A model generated the notes under the pieces. The model searched no databases, was not told where the DNA came from, and worked only from the letters and a program-made list of their open reading frames with translations. Position numbers and translations under genes: made by a program. Shown piece after piece: positions 17,277-27,128 of a stretch of 64,000 nt of DNA. Position 1 is the stretch's first letter, and each line of letters begins with the position of its first letter. The stretch comes from UBA1858 sp045105615 (GTDB taxonomy: Bacteria > Pseudomonadota > Gammaproteobacteria > UBA4575), in assembly GCA_045105615.1 (NCBI GenBank), contig JBGCDS010000007.1, forward strand, positions 124,001 to 188,000. The letters are read 5' to 3'.

Positions 17277-17415
17277 ACCTGAAGTATCTGTCCCCGTAAA
17301 GTATCCTGCATCTCAATTTAGCGCTTATCTTAGTGTGAATTTCACCATACAATTAGCGTTATTTTCCAGAATAAAATCTCTAAAGTCTTTTAACTCATTG
17401 GATTATAAATAAAAA

Positions 17416-18450
17416 ATGAGCAATGGCCCATTAATGATTGACCTAGTCGGCACTGAAATTAGTGCTGAAGAACGCATATGGTTATCCCACCCTGCAGTAG
17501 GTGGAGTGATCCTATTCACTAGAAATTTTCACGATAAGCAGCAGGTTAGTCGTTTAGTAAGTGAGCTGCATGCCATTAAAAAGCCAAAACTATTGGTGGC
17601 AGTGGATCAAGAAGGAGGGCGTGTACAGCGTTTTCGACAGGGGTTCACAGAATTTCCTCCTATGCGACGTATCGGAGAAGTCTATGACAATAATCCAAGT
17701 AAGGCGTTACTGTTAGCAGAAATTCTTGCATGCCGTTTAGCTTCTGAATTGCGTGAAGTGGGAGTCGACTTTACCTTTGCGCCTATTTTAGATCTTGATA
17801 CAGGAGAAAGTATTGTTATCGGTGACAGGGCTTTTCATGGAGATATAGATGCCGTCAGTGCCTTAGCTAGTAAATTTATGCTGGGCTTACGAAAAGGCGG
17901 TATGGAATCCGTAGGAAAACATTTCCCGGGGCATGGCACGGTGACAGCAGATTCACATTTTGAGTGTCCAATTGATCATCGGCATGAAAATGATTTGCAG
18001 TTAGCCGATATGATCCCATTTCAACGTTTGATTGATCACGGTATAGCCGGATTGATGTCAGCACATGTTGTTTATGAAAATGTGGATAAAAAGCCAGCAA
18101 GCTTTTCACCGTATTGGTTGACCCGTGTACTGCGCGAACAGATGAAGTTTGAAGGTGTTATTTTCAGTGATGATTTATCCATGAAGGGCGCACATGTGCT
18201 TGGTGGTATTGGTGATCGTTTAGATGCTGCATTAGAGGCGGGTTCAGATATGGTATTGATCTGTAATAACCCAGAGGATATTCCCCCAGCACTTGATCAA
18301 CTCGATGATTACAATAACCCTAGTTCACAATTACGTTTGGCTCGCTTTCATGGTAAAACACCTGAGCTATTATCCAGTGAACATCAAGCGTTACTTGATG
18401 ATTTCATTACTGAATGTCAAACCAATAAAAGTATGTCGTTAAATTTATAG
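17416..18450 (+). CDS. nagZ: Beta-N-acetylhexosaminidase NagZ
   Basis: Cytoplasmic family 3 glycosidase that removes GlcNAc from anhydromuropeptides in peptidoglycan recycling. Seen: 344 residues, PLMIDLVGTEIS at the start, VAVDQEGGRVQRF, the catalytic loop KHFPGHGTVTADSH carrying the Asp-His dyad, and IFSDDLSMKGA with the nucleophile Asp. No strong SD sequence is visible. It heads a run of closely spaced genes (mscS-type, hpt, MTIP) separated by 8-19 bases, probably one operon. Confidence 0.95.
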   Translation: MSNGPLMIDLVGTEISAEERIWLSHPAVGGVILFTRNFHDKQQVSRLVSELHAIKKPKLLVAVDQEGGRVQRFRQGFTEFPPMRRIGEVYDNNPSKALLLAEILACRLASELREVGVDFTFAPILDLDTGESIVIGDRAFHGDIDAVSALASKFMLGLRKGGMESVGKHFPGHGTVTADSHFECPIDHRHENDLQLADMIPFQRLIDHGIAGLMSAHVVYENVDKKPASFSPYWLTRVLREQMKFEGVIFSDDLSMKGAHVLGGIGDRLDAALEAGSDMVLICNNPEDIPPALDQLDDYNNPSSQLRLARFHGKTPELLSSEHQALLDDFITECQTNKSMSLNL

Positions 18451-18463
18451 TAAGAATGTTGAT

Positions 18464-19561
18464 ATGCAAGATTTATTAGAAAAAATAAAAAATATTGTCG
18501 CCAATGATCTGATTGATACTTGGGTGTATGAAGTTTTTGCAGTCGTATTGGGTGTATTGATCTTGGCTTTTATTGCCAGACGAGTATTAGTAAAATTAGC
18601 CGCTAAGGCAGATATTACTTATAACCCTTGGGATGATGCGCTGGTGAATTCAGTGCGTAGGCCATTGCGTTATACCATTATTATTCTTGGTATCTCCTAT
18701 GCCGCTCAAATTGCTGGCGCACAAACAGATGCTGAAATCTTCAAATATATAAATCCTATCCGCTATACGTTAATCACAGCGATGATTTCGTGGGCTTTGA
18801 TCTCATTTATTGCAAGATTGGAAAATGCCACTATCCAACAAAAACTACAAACTGGTCAGCAGGTAGATAAAACCTCAATACATGCTATTGGCAAGTTGAT
18901 TAGAGTGGCAATTTTTATCACTACGGCATTGGTGATTCTGCAAACCCTAGGTTTTAGTGTCTCAGGCGTTTTAGCATTTGGTGGTATCGGTGGTATTGCC
19001 ATTGGTTTTGCGGCTAAAGATTTGTTGTCTAATTTCTTTGGTGGGTTGATGATTTATTTAGATCGACCTTTTACGGTAGGCGACTGGATTCGCTCACCGG
19101 ATAGGCAGATTGAAGGGACGGTTGAATCTATTGGTTGGCGCCTTACTGTCATACGCACATTTGATAAACGACCTTTGTATGTTCCTAATTCTATTTTTGC
19201 CACGATAGCAGTTGAAAATCCTTCACGAATGTCGCATCGACGTATATATGAAACAATAGGCCTGCGCTACGATGACGTGGCTCAAATGGATCGAATTGTC
19301 GTTGACGTTAAAGCAATGCTTAAAGCGCACGAGGAGATAGATCAAACACAAACAATGATTGTTAACTTTAATGCGTTTAACGAATCATCCGTCGACTTTT
19401 TCGTATACACCTTTACTAAAACTACGGATTGGAGTTACTACCATGAAGTTAAACAAGATGTATTATTAAGAATCGATAAAATCATTGTAGATAATGGCGC
19501 AGAAATGGCATTTCCTACGACAACCATGCTATTGCAGCAGGGTCAGATGAATAAAAGTTAA
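18464..19561 (+). CDS. MscS-family mechanosensitive ion channel
   Basis: 365-residue inner-membrane channel. Seen: N-terminal membrane helices (about 20-40, 68-88, 96-120, 138-165), the pore-lining Gly/Ala-rich segment ending GFAAKDLLSNFFGG, then the MscS beta domain with DRPFTVGDWI and GTVESIGWR, and a C-terminal alpha/beta domain. It acts as an osmotic safety valve or small-solute channel. It follows nagZ by 13 bases and precedes hpt by 8 bases. Confidence 0.92.
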   Translation: MQDLLEKIKNIVANDLIDTWVYEVFAVVLGVLILAFIARRVLVKLAAKADITYNPWDDALVNSVRRPLRYTIIILGISYAAQIAGAQTDAEIFKYINPIRYTLITAMISWALISFIARLENATIQQKLQTGQQVDKTSIHAIGKLIRVAIFITTALVILQTLGFSVSGVLAFGGIGGIAIGFAAKDLLSNFFGGLMIYLDRPFTVGDWIRSPDRQIEGTVESIGWRLTVIRTFDKRPLYVPNSIFATIAVENPSRMSHRRIYETIGLRYDDVAQMDRIVVDVKAMLKAHEEIDQTQTMIVNFNAFNESSVDFFVYTFTKTTDWSYYHEVKQDVLLRIDKIIVDNGAEMAFPTTTMLLQQGQMNKS

Positions 19562-19569
19562 TAAAGTTC

Positions 19570-20124
19570 ATGGTAAATTTATCTTCACAACAACTTCAAC
19601 AGGTTAAAGAAAATTCTGACTTAGTGTTTAGTGCTAGCCAAATAAAAACGGCTGTAGAAAAAATGGGGCTAGAGTTAGAAGCTAAGATACAAGATAAGAA
19701 TGCCATATTAATTTGCGTCATGAATGGCGGGATTATTATGATGTCTGATCTTTTGCGCAGTATGGACTGTGATGTGCGGTTAGATTATCTACAAGTTGCT
19801 CGCTATCGTGATAAAACTGTGGGTGGCAGTCTGCATTGGTTGAAAGAGCCGCAGCTATCACTGGAAGATCAAACCGTGGTGTTAGTGGATGATATTTATG
19901 ATGAAGGCTACACCATGGAAGAGCTTGTCTCTTACTGCACAAAACATGGTGCTAAAGAAGTTATTACAGCAGTACTGTTGCTAAAGAAAAAATTGACTCC
20001 ACAAGTCGGTCTTAAGCCTGATGTTTTTGGCTTAGAAGTCACAGATCGATACGTCTATGGATATGGTATGGACTATAAAGGTTATCTACGTAACGTTCCT
20101 GCAATCTATGCAATCTCAGAATAA
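19570..20124 (+). CDS. hpt: Hypoxanthine-guanine phosphoribosyltransferase
   Basis: Purine salvage enzyme converting hypoxanthine or guanine plus PRPP to IMP or GMP. Seen: 184 residues, the PRPP-binding loop VVLVDDIYDEGYT with the acidic pair, VMNGGIIMMSDLL in the N-terminal part and the purine-facing GLEVTDRYVYGYGMDY region. Closer in style to the short Pseudomonas-type enzymes. The next gene (MTIP) produces hypoxanthine, so the two likely act in sequence. Confidence 0.87.
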   Translation: MVNLSSQQLQQVKENSDLVFSASQIKTAVEKMGLELEAKIQDKNAILICVMNGGIIMMSDLLRSMDCDVRLDYLQVARYRDKTVGGSLHWLKEPQLSLEDQTVVLVDDIYDEGYTMEELVSYCTKHGAKEVITAVLLLKKKLTPQVGLKPDVFGLEVTDRYVYGYGMDYKGYLRNVPAIYAISE

Positions 20125-20143
20125 TCATTAGGTAATACCAAAT

Positions 20144-20884
20144 ATGCAAGATATAGCAATTATTGGTGGTACAGGTCTGGCATCATTTCCGGGTTTAAAA
20201 ATCATTCGCAAAGAAGTCGTGCGCACACCCTATGGCCCACCTTCTGGGCCGATAACGTTTGGTGATTATTGCGGCAAGCAAATTATATTCTTACCTCGCC
20301 ACGGTTCGCATCATACTATTCCACCACACATGGTGAACTATCGTGCAAATATTTGGGCATTGCATGATAATGATGTGAAACATATTGTCGCTGTGGCAGC
20401 AGTTGGTGGTATTCATAAAGAGATTGATCCTACAAAAATAATTATTCCTGATCAGATTATTGATTACACCTACGGTCGTCCTCATACTTATTTTGAGAAA
20501 GACTTGAGTCAGGTGAAACATATCGACTTTTCTAATCCCTATGACCAAGCGTTACGAGAGAAATTAATTAAAGCAGCTGAGCTAGCTGACATTAATGTGT
20601 TTAAAGGTGGTGTATATGGAGCAACTCAAGGTCCACGTTTAGAGACTAGTGCAGAAGTTAATAAATTAGAGCGTGATGGTTGTGACATTGTCGGCATGAC
20701 AGGTATGCCTGAAGCTGCGTTAGCGAGAGAGCTTGAAATGGGTTATGCGCATTGCGCGATGTCTGTAAATTGGGCGGCAGGACGTAGTGATGAATTGATT
20801 ACTCTAGACTCAATTAGAGAGTGCACAGAATTAGGAATGGAAAAAGTACGTGCTCTGTTAGCTAAGCTGGTAGAAATAGTCTGA
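20144..20884 (+). CDS. S-methyl-5'-thioinosine phosphorylase (MTIP)
   Basis: Purine nucleoside phosphorylase of the MTAP/PNP family, 246 residues. Seen: GGTGLASFPGL at the N-terminus, phosphate-site RHG in LPRHGSHHTIPPHMVNYRANIWAL, and the substrate region GMTGMPEAALARELEM. Short family members beside nagZ in pseudomonads cleave methylthioinosine to hypoxanthine and methylthioribose-1-phosphate; the same neighbourhood and the hpt gene just upstream favour that over MTAP activity. Exact nucleoside preference is inferred. Confidence 0.85.
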   Translation: MQDIAIIGGTGLASFPGLKIIRKEVVRTPYGPPSGPITFGDYCGKQIIFLPRHGSHHTIPPHMVNYRANIWALHDNDVKHIVAVAAVGGIHKEIDPTKIIIPDQIIDYTYGRPHTYFEKDLSQVKHIDFSNPYDQALREKLIKAAELADINVFKGGVYGATQGPRLETSAEVNKLERDGCDIVGMTGMPEAALARELEMGYAHCAMSVNWAAGRSDELITLDSIRECTELGMEKVRALLAKLVEIV

Positions 20885-20898
20885 CTAAAAATAGCTTG

Positions 20899-21588
20899 TT
20901 AATTTTCTTCTTCAATGGGAGTTGCTTCAATTAAGATGCCTACTAAAGGGTGGTCAATGTAATGCAGTTCACGGCTACGCATACGTCGGTGCGATTGAAT
21001 TGAATGATCTACTAATGCTTGTCCACGATTAAGCGCGTCACCAATGCCTGTTGGTATTGTTCTTGGTAAGCGATACACAAGATCAGTGTATAAATGTATA
21101 TATCGTGTGATAACAATATTGATAGTGCCGTCTAACTCCAATACTTTAGAGCTGCGTGAGCGATTACTTACAGTATCGCTGAATTCGACTTGGCGATATG
21201 CATGTTCTGGATATTGTCCTGTAAAATCTCGTCCTGCTTTAATTGTAATTGCTTGTGAATATTTCTTCTCTACAACCGGTTGGCGCCAAGCTATATGCTT
21301 GAGGATGCGGTAATTACTAGAGCGCTTAAGTTTTTCGGCAACGTTGTTGAGAATATAGTCTTCTTCGGGAATGGCTTGCCATTGCGAATTATTGTTCGCT
21401 GAATCCAGGTCAAGTCCATCGTTGGGGGCAGGAATTATATGGTTTAAATTAAATTGCTCAGCCTGTTGAAGTCCGTCTTTATTCGCGAATAGTATTATTT
21501 CAATAGCATAATCTTTTGCTGACACCACGGATGCAAACAAGCTGATACCAGTTAGCGTGATACAGAATAAGAGTGATTTTAGGTTCAT
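20899..21588 (-). CDS. csiV: CsiV-family periplasmic peptidoglycan-binding protein
   Basis: 229-residue exported protein. Seen: a cleavable signal peptide (residues 1-24, ending VVSAKD), then YAIEIILFAN typical of the family start, and a conserved middle WRQPV region and C-terminal PLVGILIEATPIE. CsiV in Vibrio cholerae supports cell shape and envelope integrity. Its ATG overlaps the mfd stop codon (ATGA), a linkage seen in other gammaproteobacteria, so it is co-translated with mfd. Confidence 0.85.
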   Translation of the reverse strand: MNLKSLLFCITLTGISLFASVVSAKDYAIEIILFANKDGLQQAEQFNLNHIIPAPNDGLDLDSANNNSQWQAIPEEDYILNNVAEKLKRSSNYRILKHIAWRQPVVEKKYSQAITIKAGRDFTGQYPEHAYRQVEFSDTVSNRSRSSKVLELDGTINIVITRYIHLYTDLVYRLPRTIPTGIGDALNRGQALVDHSIQSHRRMRSRELHYIDHPLVGILIEATPIEEEN

Positions 21589-24500
21589 GCTGCTTCCTTG
21601 AGTACTATTGTATTAATTATATTGCGTATATATTCAATTCTGTTTTCAATTGTCGTTAAGTTAACAGTGAACAGTAATTTCTCACTCCCCGACATTTTGA
21701 ATACTGAAGATTGGCGCTGTAGTAAAAGTAATAGCTGATCAATATCAATCTTAGGGTTTTTATCAAATAATATTCGCCCGCCATCTTCATGAGCTTCAAT
21801 CTTGTTAATACCCAGACTGCCTGCAAACAACTTTAGTTCCGTAGTTAGAAAAAGGTTTTTAGCTTGATCGGGAAGTAATCCAAAACGATCAATAAACTCA
21901 GTCTGTAATTCTCTTAATTCCGTTTCATCCGGTGCGCTTGCAATACGCTTGTATAAAACTAATCGCATATGTACATCTGGAACATAATCTTCTGGTAACA
22001 GCGCAGGTTCTCCTAAATCAACTTCTAAGCCATGATCTAATGGCCTATCTAGTTGAGGAAGATCTCCAGACTTTAACGCACGCACTGCGCGTGAGAGTAA
22101 CTCATTATACATAGTGTAGCCAATTTCATGGATCTGTCCGCTTTGACCTTCACCTAGCAGTTCACCAGCTCCGCGAATCTCTAAGTCATGTGTTGCTAAT
22201 GTGAAGCCAACACCCAATTCTTCCAATGACTCGATAGCATCTAAGCGTTTGACGGCATCGGCTGACATGGCTTTTCTATGTGGCGTGATCATGTAAGCAT
22301 AGGCACGATGATGTGAGCGACCTACGCGTCCGCGTAATTGATGGAGCTGAGATAAGCCAAGTTTGTCTGCACGATTAATAATAATAGTGTTAGCTGTAGG
22401 AACATCCAGTCCGCTCTCGATAATTGTGGTGGCGACTAAAATGCTAAATCGAGTGTGGTAGAAATCTAACATTACCTGCTCAAGTTCACGTTCTGACATT
22501 TGACCATGGGCGAATCGAATCGATGCGTTAGGCAACAATTCTTGTAATTCTCTAGTGACCTTTTCTATAGTCTTTACTTCGTTATGCAGGAAGTAAATTT
22601 GTCCGCCACGTTTGATCTCGCGCGTACAGGCTTCTTTAATGTTGGCATCATTCCATTCTGAGACAAATGTTTTAATCGCATGGCGATGAGTCGGGGGTGT
22701 TGCGATAATTGATAAATCTCTTAAACCACTCAAAGACATATTTAATGTGCGTGGAATCGGGGTAGCAGTTAACGTTAAAATATCTGCTTCAGCACGCAAG
22801 GCTTTTAGTTTTTCTTTATGACGTACACCAAAGCGCTGTTCTTCATCAATAATGATTAAGCCAAGGTTCTTATATTTAATATCAGCGCTGAATAATTTGT
22901 GTGTGCCGATAACAATATCTAATTTTCCTTCTTCTAAAGAAGTAATCGTCTCTTTCTGTTTTTTTGCAGAGCTGAATCTAGATAATGACTCTATTTGTAT
23001 AGGCCACTCGGCAAATCTATCCTGAAAAGTTTGATAATGTTGCTGAGCTAATAGGGTGGTGGGAACTAGAACAGCAACTTGCTTACCATTGTTAACCGCA
23101 ATAAATGCAGCACGCATAGCAACTTCTGTTTTACCAAAACCAACATCACCACAAACGACCCTGTCCATAGGTTTTGTTGAATCCATATCGGCTAATACGC
23201 TTTCGATTGCTGTTTGTTGATCAGGTGTTTCTTCAAATGGAAAGCTAGAGGAGAAAGTGACGTAATCATGCATGCTGATATCGTAATGAATACCCTGCTT
23301 GGCTTCTCTGCGGGCATAAACATCTAACAGTTCAGCGGCAACATCACGTGCTTTCTCGGCCGCTTTTTGTTTTACTTTAGACCAAAGGTCTGAACCTAGC
23401 TTATGCCAGGGTGCACTCTCATTGTTCGCGCCTGTATAGCGGCTAACTAAGTGTAAATTGGCGACGGGTACATAAAGTTTGTCACCTCCCATGTATTCTA
23501 GGGTTAAGAATTCAGTCTCTAAACCTTGGATATTTAATGACTGCAAGCCTTTATAGCGTCCAACACCATGGTCTTCATGCACCACGGGTGCATCTTCAGT
23601 CAGATCATTCAGGTTGCGTACGATGGCATCAGCGTCACGCGTACGTTTTCGTTTATTTGTTTGTCTAGCACGATTACCAAATAACTGGCGTTCAGCAATA
23701 ATAGTGACGCCATGTTCAGGTAAATCTACAGAGTCATCAATGGGAGCAACTAGTAGATTGATGACTTCATTGCTTTCAGTGAAGGTCTGCCAATTTTCCT
23801 GTGTAGTTGGCTTGATGTCTAAGCTACGTAAAGTTTCATTAATATACTCGCGTCGGCCTAGTGATTCTGCAGCAAAGACAATGGTTCTATCTTTTGATTG
23901 GATGAATTGGCGCAATTGCATTGCAGGGTCTTCGAGTCGTGAGTCTATATTGATCGCAGGTAACGTTGAGCTTGGGTAATTAGTAAAAATATCGTCTTGA
24001 GTATTTTGATATTTATTACTGTTTAATTGCACACGTAAAAACTGTTCAATTTTTTCTTTGGTTTCATCTGCAGATAGATATATTTCTTTAGGTGTTAGAA
24101 TTGGGCGCTCTATATCGTGACGGCGTTGCTCATAACGGCTATATAATTCTGATTCAAACTCTTCGGTGACATCTAATGCATTTTCATGCAACACAAATAA
24201 AGTGTTTTCAGGTAAATAGTCAAATAGTGTAGACGTTTTGTCAAAAAACAACGGTAGGTAATATTCAATGCCGGGTGGGAAATTACCATTACTGACTTCT
24301 TTGTAGATAATGCTTTTGTTCGGGTCACCTTCAATCTTTTCACGGTAGCGACGACGGAATTCTTTGATAGCTTGTTGGTCGCTTGGGAATTCGTGAGCAG
24401 GTAGTAGGCTGATTTCAGTTAGCTTGATTAATGATGTTTGTTTTTCTGGGTCAAAAGTACGAATTGTTTCAACTTCATTATCAAAAAATTCTAAACGATA

Positions 24501-25040
24501 GGGGTGGTTTGATCCCATGGGAAAGAAATCAACGATCGAACCACGAATAGTAAATTCTCCACGCGTAACTACCTGCGATACATGGTGATATCCTGCTGAT
24601 GCTAAGGATCTACGTAAATCATCTAGTTCAAGGATGTCACCAATTTTAATGTGCAAAGATATTTCACTGATAAAGTTCTTTGGCGCAACTCTTTGCATAC
24701 AGGTGCTGATAGGTAATACCAATACGCCATGAGTAAGCTGAGGTAGTCTATGTAGCGTTGTAATTCTGTCTGAAACAATATCCTCATGGGGTGAGAAAAT
24801 ATCATAGGGTAGGGTTTCCCATTCGGGGAAGCTTAAGAAGTCAGTATTATTTTGATTGAAGAATTTGGTTTCGTTGTAGGTAACAGTGCTAGATAGTGAA
24901 TCTGCGGTGAGCACTACCACTAAACCGTCATGTTGTTGCACGGCGTCATTAATAATTAATCCGCGTGCACAACCGTAGAGTTGCCCCCAATGTTTGATTG
25001 GTTGCTTGTCGTTGGGTAGGGATGCTTTGAGGTAATTCAC
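21585..25040 (-). CDS. mfd: Transcription-repair coupling factor Mfd
   Basis: DNA translocase that removes stalled RNA polymerase and recruits UvrA. Seen: 1151 residues, a UvrB-homology N-terminal region (FPEWETLPYDIFSPHEDIVSDR), the RNA polymerase-interacting domain with DLTEDAPVVHEDHGVGRYKG, Walker A GDVGFGKTEVAMRAAF, the DEEQ box IIIDEEQRFGV, TATPIPRTLNMS and LRGRVGRSHHRAYAY, and a TRCF C-terminal domain. Normal length. csiV follows with a four-base overlap. Confidence 0.96.
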   Translation of the reverse strand: MNYLKASLPNDKQPIKHWGQLYGCARGLIINDAVQQHDGLVVVLTADSLSSTVTYNETKFFNQNNTDFLSFPEWETLPYDIFSPHEDIVSDRITTLHRLPQLTHGVLVLPISTCMQRVAPKNFISEISLHIKIGDILELDDLRRSLASAGYHHVSQVVTRGEFTIRGSIVDFFPMGSNHPYRLEFFDNEVETIRTFDPEKQTSLIKLTEISLLPAHEFPSDQQAIKEFRRRYREKIEGDPNKSIIYKEVSNGNFPPGIEYYLPLFFDKTSTLFDYLPENTLFVLHENALDVTEEFESELYSRYEQRRHDIERPILTPKEIYLSADETKEKIEQFLRVQLNSNKYQNTQDDIFTNYPSSTLPAINIDSRLEDPAMQLRQFIQSKDRTIVFAAESLGRREYINETLRSLDIKPTTQENWQTFTESNEVINLLVAPIDDSVDLPEHGVTIIAERQLFGNRARQTNKRKRTRDADAIVRNLNDLTEDAPVVHEDHGVGRYKGLQSLNIQGLETEFLTLEYMGGDKLYVPVANLHLVSRYTGANNESAPWHKLGSDLWSKVKQKAAEKARDVAAELLDVYARREAKQGIHYDISMHDYVTFSSSFPFEETPDQQTAIESVLADMDSTKPMDRVVCGDVGFGKTEVAMRAAFIAVNNGKQVAVLVPTTLLAQQHYQTFQDRFAEWPIQIESLSRFSSAKKQKETITSLEEGKLDIVIGTHKLFSADIKYKNLGLIIIDEEQRFGVRHKEKLKALRAEADILTLTATPIPRTLNMSLSGLRDLSIIATPPTHRHAIKTFVSEWNDANIKEACTREIKRGGQIYFLHNEVKTIEKVTRELQELLPNASIRFAHGQMSERELEQVMLDFYHTRFSILVATTIIESGLDVPTANTIIINRADKLGLSQLHQLRGRVGRSHHRAYAYMITPHRKAMSADAVKRLDAIESLEELGVGFTLATHDLEIRGAGELLGEGQSGQIHEIGYTMYNELLSRAVRALKSGDLPQLDRPLDHGLEVDLGEPALLPEDYVPDVHMRLVLYKRIASAPDETELRELQTEFIDRFGLLPDQAKNLFLTTELKLFAGSLGINKIEAHEDGGRILFDKNPKIDIDQLLLLLQRQSSVFKMSGSEKLLFTVNLTTIENRIEYIRNIINTIVLKEAA

Positions 25041-25072
25041 TAAATAATTCTAGCTAAATATATCGGGCAAAT

Positions 25073-25101
25073 AAAAAGCGGAGCTATTTGCTCCGCTTTT
25101 T
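25073..25101. terminator. Bidirectional-looking terminator after fccB
   Basis: Perfect 12-base stem AAAAAGCGGAGC (25073-25084) and GCTCCGCTTTTT (25090-25101) with a TATTT loop. On the reverse strand it ends in five Ts and lies 22 bases past the fccB stop, so it terminates fccAB and insulates mfd. Confidence 0.93.
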
Positions 25102-25122
25102 AGATAATGCTTGAAGAACTTC

Positions 25123-26406
25123 TTAGCCAAACATGTCGTCGACAATATTGTCGTACCAGCTATATGCGTATTGTACTTCACGTTGTAGTGCATCGGCATT
25201 AGCATCGCTTGGTGTGAGGCCACCTGCTACTTTAGCAATCTTAGAACGGTCTTCAGCAAGTCTGTATACAGCCGCAACTGAAATACCATAATCAGGTGCA
25301 ACTAAGCTGTAACAGGTGTTGACGTAAGATGGGTCAGCCATGTCATGATCATTTAATGAAGCAACAATAGCCGCGGCACATACTTTCGCTTGAGAGTTTG
25401 CAGCGTAACCAGACTTAGGCATGCCTGTGGCAATGGCTGCGTCTCCAATCACGTGAACGCCTGCATGGATTGTAGATTCAAAAGTACCTAGGTCAACTGG
25501 GCACCAACCTGAATCATTGGTAAGTCCTGCAGTGATGGCAATTGTGCCAGCAGATTGAGGTGGAATTAAGTTAACTACATCCGCTTCGTAATCATCAAAG
25601 TCAGTAGACACTGTCATGTTGCTAGGATCTACTGAAGTCACGCCGCCGCCAGTATCTGCTGCCGGAACCCAATCAATCATGCCGTCGTAACGCGCTTTCC
25701 AACCTTGAGTGAATAGACCTTGTTTTGAAAATTTGTCTTTTGCATCTAACACTAAAATTTTAGATTTAGGTTTGTTGTGCTTTAAGTAATGCGCAATCTG
25801 ACATACACGCTCGTATGGTCCAGGAGGGCAGCGGAATGGGTTAGCTGGTGGTGCAATGATAACTAGTCCGCCATCTTTCATAGATTCAATTTGAGATCGG
25901 AGCAAAGAGGTCTGACTGCCAGCTTTCCACGCATGAGGCATGATTTCAGAAGCAGCTTCATCGTAACCTTCAACAGCGTTCCACTTAAATGAAATACCTG
26001 GTGATACGACTAAACGATCATAAGCAAATGAGTCGCCGCTTTCGGTTTTAACCATCTTGCCATCAATGTCTACGTTAGTTGCTCTGCTATGAATAACTTT
26101 AATGCCATGTTTCTTTAAACCTTCATAGGTATGGCGGATTGTTTCAATTTTACGATCACCACCAATCACTTCATTGCTCATAAAGCAGGTGTGGTAATCC
26201 TTATTGGTTTCAATCAAGGTGACTTCAATTGAGCTGTCTGCTTTACGAATGTACTTCGCAGCAATTGCACCTCCAGCACCACCGCCAATAACAACGACTT
26301 TCTTTGTTGCACCTAAGGCAATGTTTGGAACACCAAGACCAGCTGTTCCTGCAACAATGGAACCACCGCTTAATTTTATAAAATCTCTACGATTTAACTT
26401 TTTCAT
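25123..26406 (-). CDS. fccB: Flavocytochrome c sulfide dehydrogenase, flavoprotein subunit
   Basis: Periplasmic FAD subunit that oxidises sulfide and passes electrons to FccA. Seen: 427 residues, a Tat signal (NRRDFIKLSGG, Arg6-Arg7), FAD-binding VVVIGGGAGGAIAAKYI, and Cys74 in DYHTCFMSNEVIGGDR, which corresponds to Cys42 of mature Allochromatium FccB (covalent FAD). FRCPPGPYER and NTCYS supply the redox disulfide cysteines. The C-terminal EVQYAYSWYDNIV also matches. It follows fccA by 20 bases and is closed by a strong terminator. Confidence 0.95.
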   Translation of the reverse strand: MKKLNRRDFIKLSGGSIVAGTAGLGVPNIALGATKKVVVIGGGAGGAIAAKYIRKADSSIEVTLIETNKDYHTCFMSNEVIGGDRKIETIRHTYEGLKKHGIKVIHSRATNVDIDGKMVKTESGDSFAYDRLVVSPGISFKWNAVEGYDEAASEIMPHAWKAGSQTSLLRSQIESMKDGGLVIIAPPANPFRCPPGPYERVCQIAHYLKHNKPKSKILVLDAKDKFSKQGLFTQGWKARYDGMIDWVPAADTGGGVTSVDPSNMTVSTDFDDYEADVVNLIPPQSAGTIAITAGLTNDSGWCPVDLGTFESTIHAGVHVIGDAAIATGMPKSGYAANSQAKVCAAAIVASLNDHDMADPSYVNTCYSLVAPDYGISVAAVYRLAEDRSKIAKVAGGLTPSDANADALQREVQYAYSWYDNIVDDMFG

Positions 26407-26426
26407 GTTGGGCTTCTCCGTTCCAG

Positions 26427-27089
26427 TTAGTCAGTGATGCTTGAATAGTAGTCGGCAAGCTGTTCGATCGCTTCTGGACCATCAGTTTCTGCCATTTCTT
26501 CAAGCTTAGTTCTCATTTTTTTCGGCATGGCGCGATCACCATTATTGAAGTCAGTCATAGAATAGAGGAAGAATGGTTTCCACTGACCTGCAAGCACGCC
26601 TGTATCATCATCAGCAAAACGGCCTTCATTTTCATGACATTTTTCGCAGTATTTATCATGTAACTTCTTGCCTTTAGCTGCACTGGCTGAATCAAATGCT
26701 TGAGTAGGTCTAATGGGGCTTTCGCTGCTGAAGTAATTTGCAAGTTGTTTGATTTCTTGTTCTGTATAGCCCTTAGCAATACGTCCCATAATAGTGGAGT
26801 AGCGAGGGAAGACTTCTACGTCTTCAAAGTCGACATCAGACTCAATGGTGGACTCTAACTTGTCTTCATCGTCATCATATTTATAAGCCAACATAGCGCC
26901 CATTAAATAGTTTGGTGACATGCCAGCAAGATTTGGGATAGCCGGTCCTACGCTATTACCATCTTTTCCATGACATGCAACACATGTATCTGCAAGCATG
27001 TTAGTTGCTGCGTCCTGATCGGCCATTACATAGTTGATCTGTAATAAACCAAACAGCAACAAAGCGGTTAGTCTTATTGTTAGTTGCAT
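26427..27089 (-). CDS. fccA: Diheme cytochrome c subunit of flavocytochrome c sulfide dehydrogenase
   Basis: Periplasmic electron acceptor for FccB. Seen: 220 residues, a signal peptide (about 1-23), two c-type heme sites, CVACHGKDGNS in the N-terminal half and CEKCHENEG in the C-terminal half, each followed by Met-containing segments suited to axial ligation. Cytochrome c4 has the same layout, but adjacency to fccB decides the call. A GGAG ribosome site and a perfect -10 box lie upstream. Confidence 0.9.
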   Translation of the reverse strand: MQLTIRLTALLLFGLLQINYVMADQDAATNMLADTCVACHGKDGNSVGPAIPNLAGMSPNYLMGAMLAYKYDDDEDKLESTIESDVDFEDVEVFPRYSTIMGRIAKGYTEQEIKQLANYFSSESPIRPTQAFDSASAAKGKKLHDKYCEKCHENEGRFADDDTGVLAGQWKPFFLYSMTDFNNGDRAMPKKMRTKLEEMAETDGPEAIEQLADYYSSITD

Positions 27090-27128
27090 AGCTGACTCCT
27101 ACGTTTTTGTGATAACTCTAAGTGCATA

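Larger units (their letters stand above)
16930..17415. other. 486-base intergenic region with palindrome and candidate small RNA
   Basis: The longest gene-free stretch in the window, between the divergent zapE and nagZ genes. It holds a nested palindrome at 17032-17066 and a candidate small RNA with terminator at about 17183-17276, both listed separately. The last 140 bases before nagZ show no convincing gene or hairpin. A 66-codon reading frame across 17212-17412 runs through the terminator and looks non-coding. Confidence 0.7.

Noticed and set aside
17212..17412. 66-codon forward reading frame upstream of nagZ
   Set aside because: It runs through the terminator hairpin and T-run of the candidate small RNA, has no SD sequence and encodes no recognisable protein features.
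23614..23979. 121-codon forward frame inside mfd
   Set aside because: Antisense to a conserved part of mfd with no independent signal.
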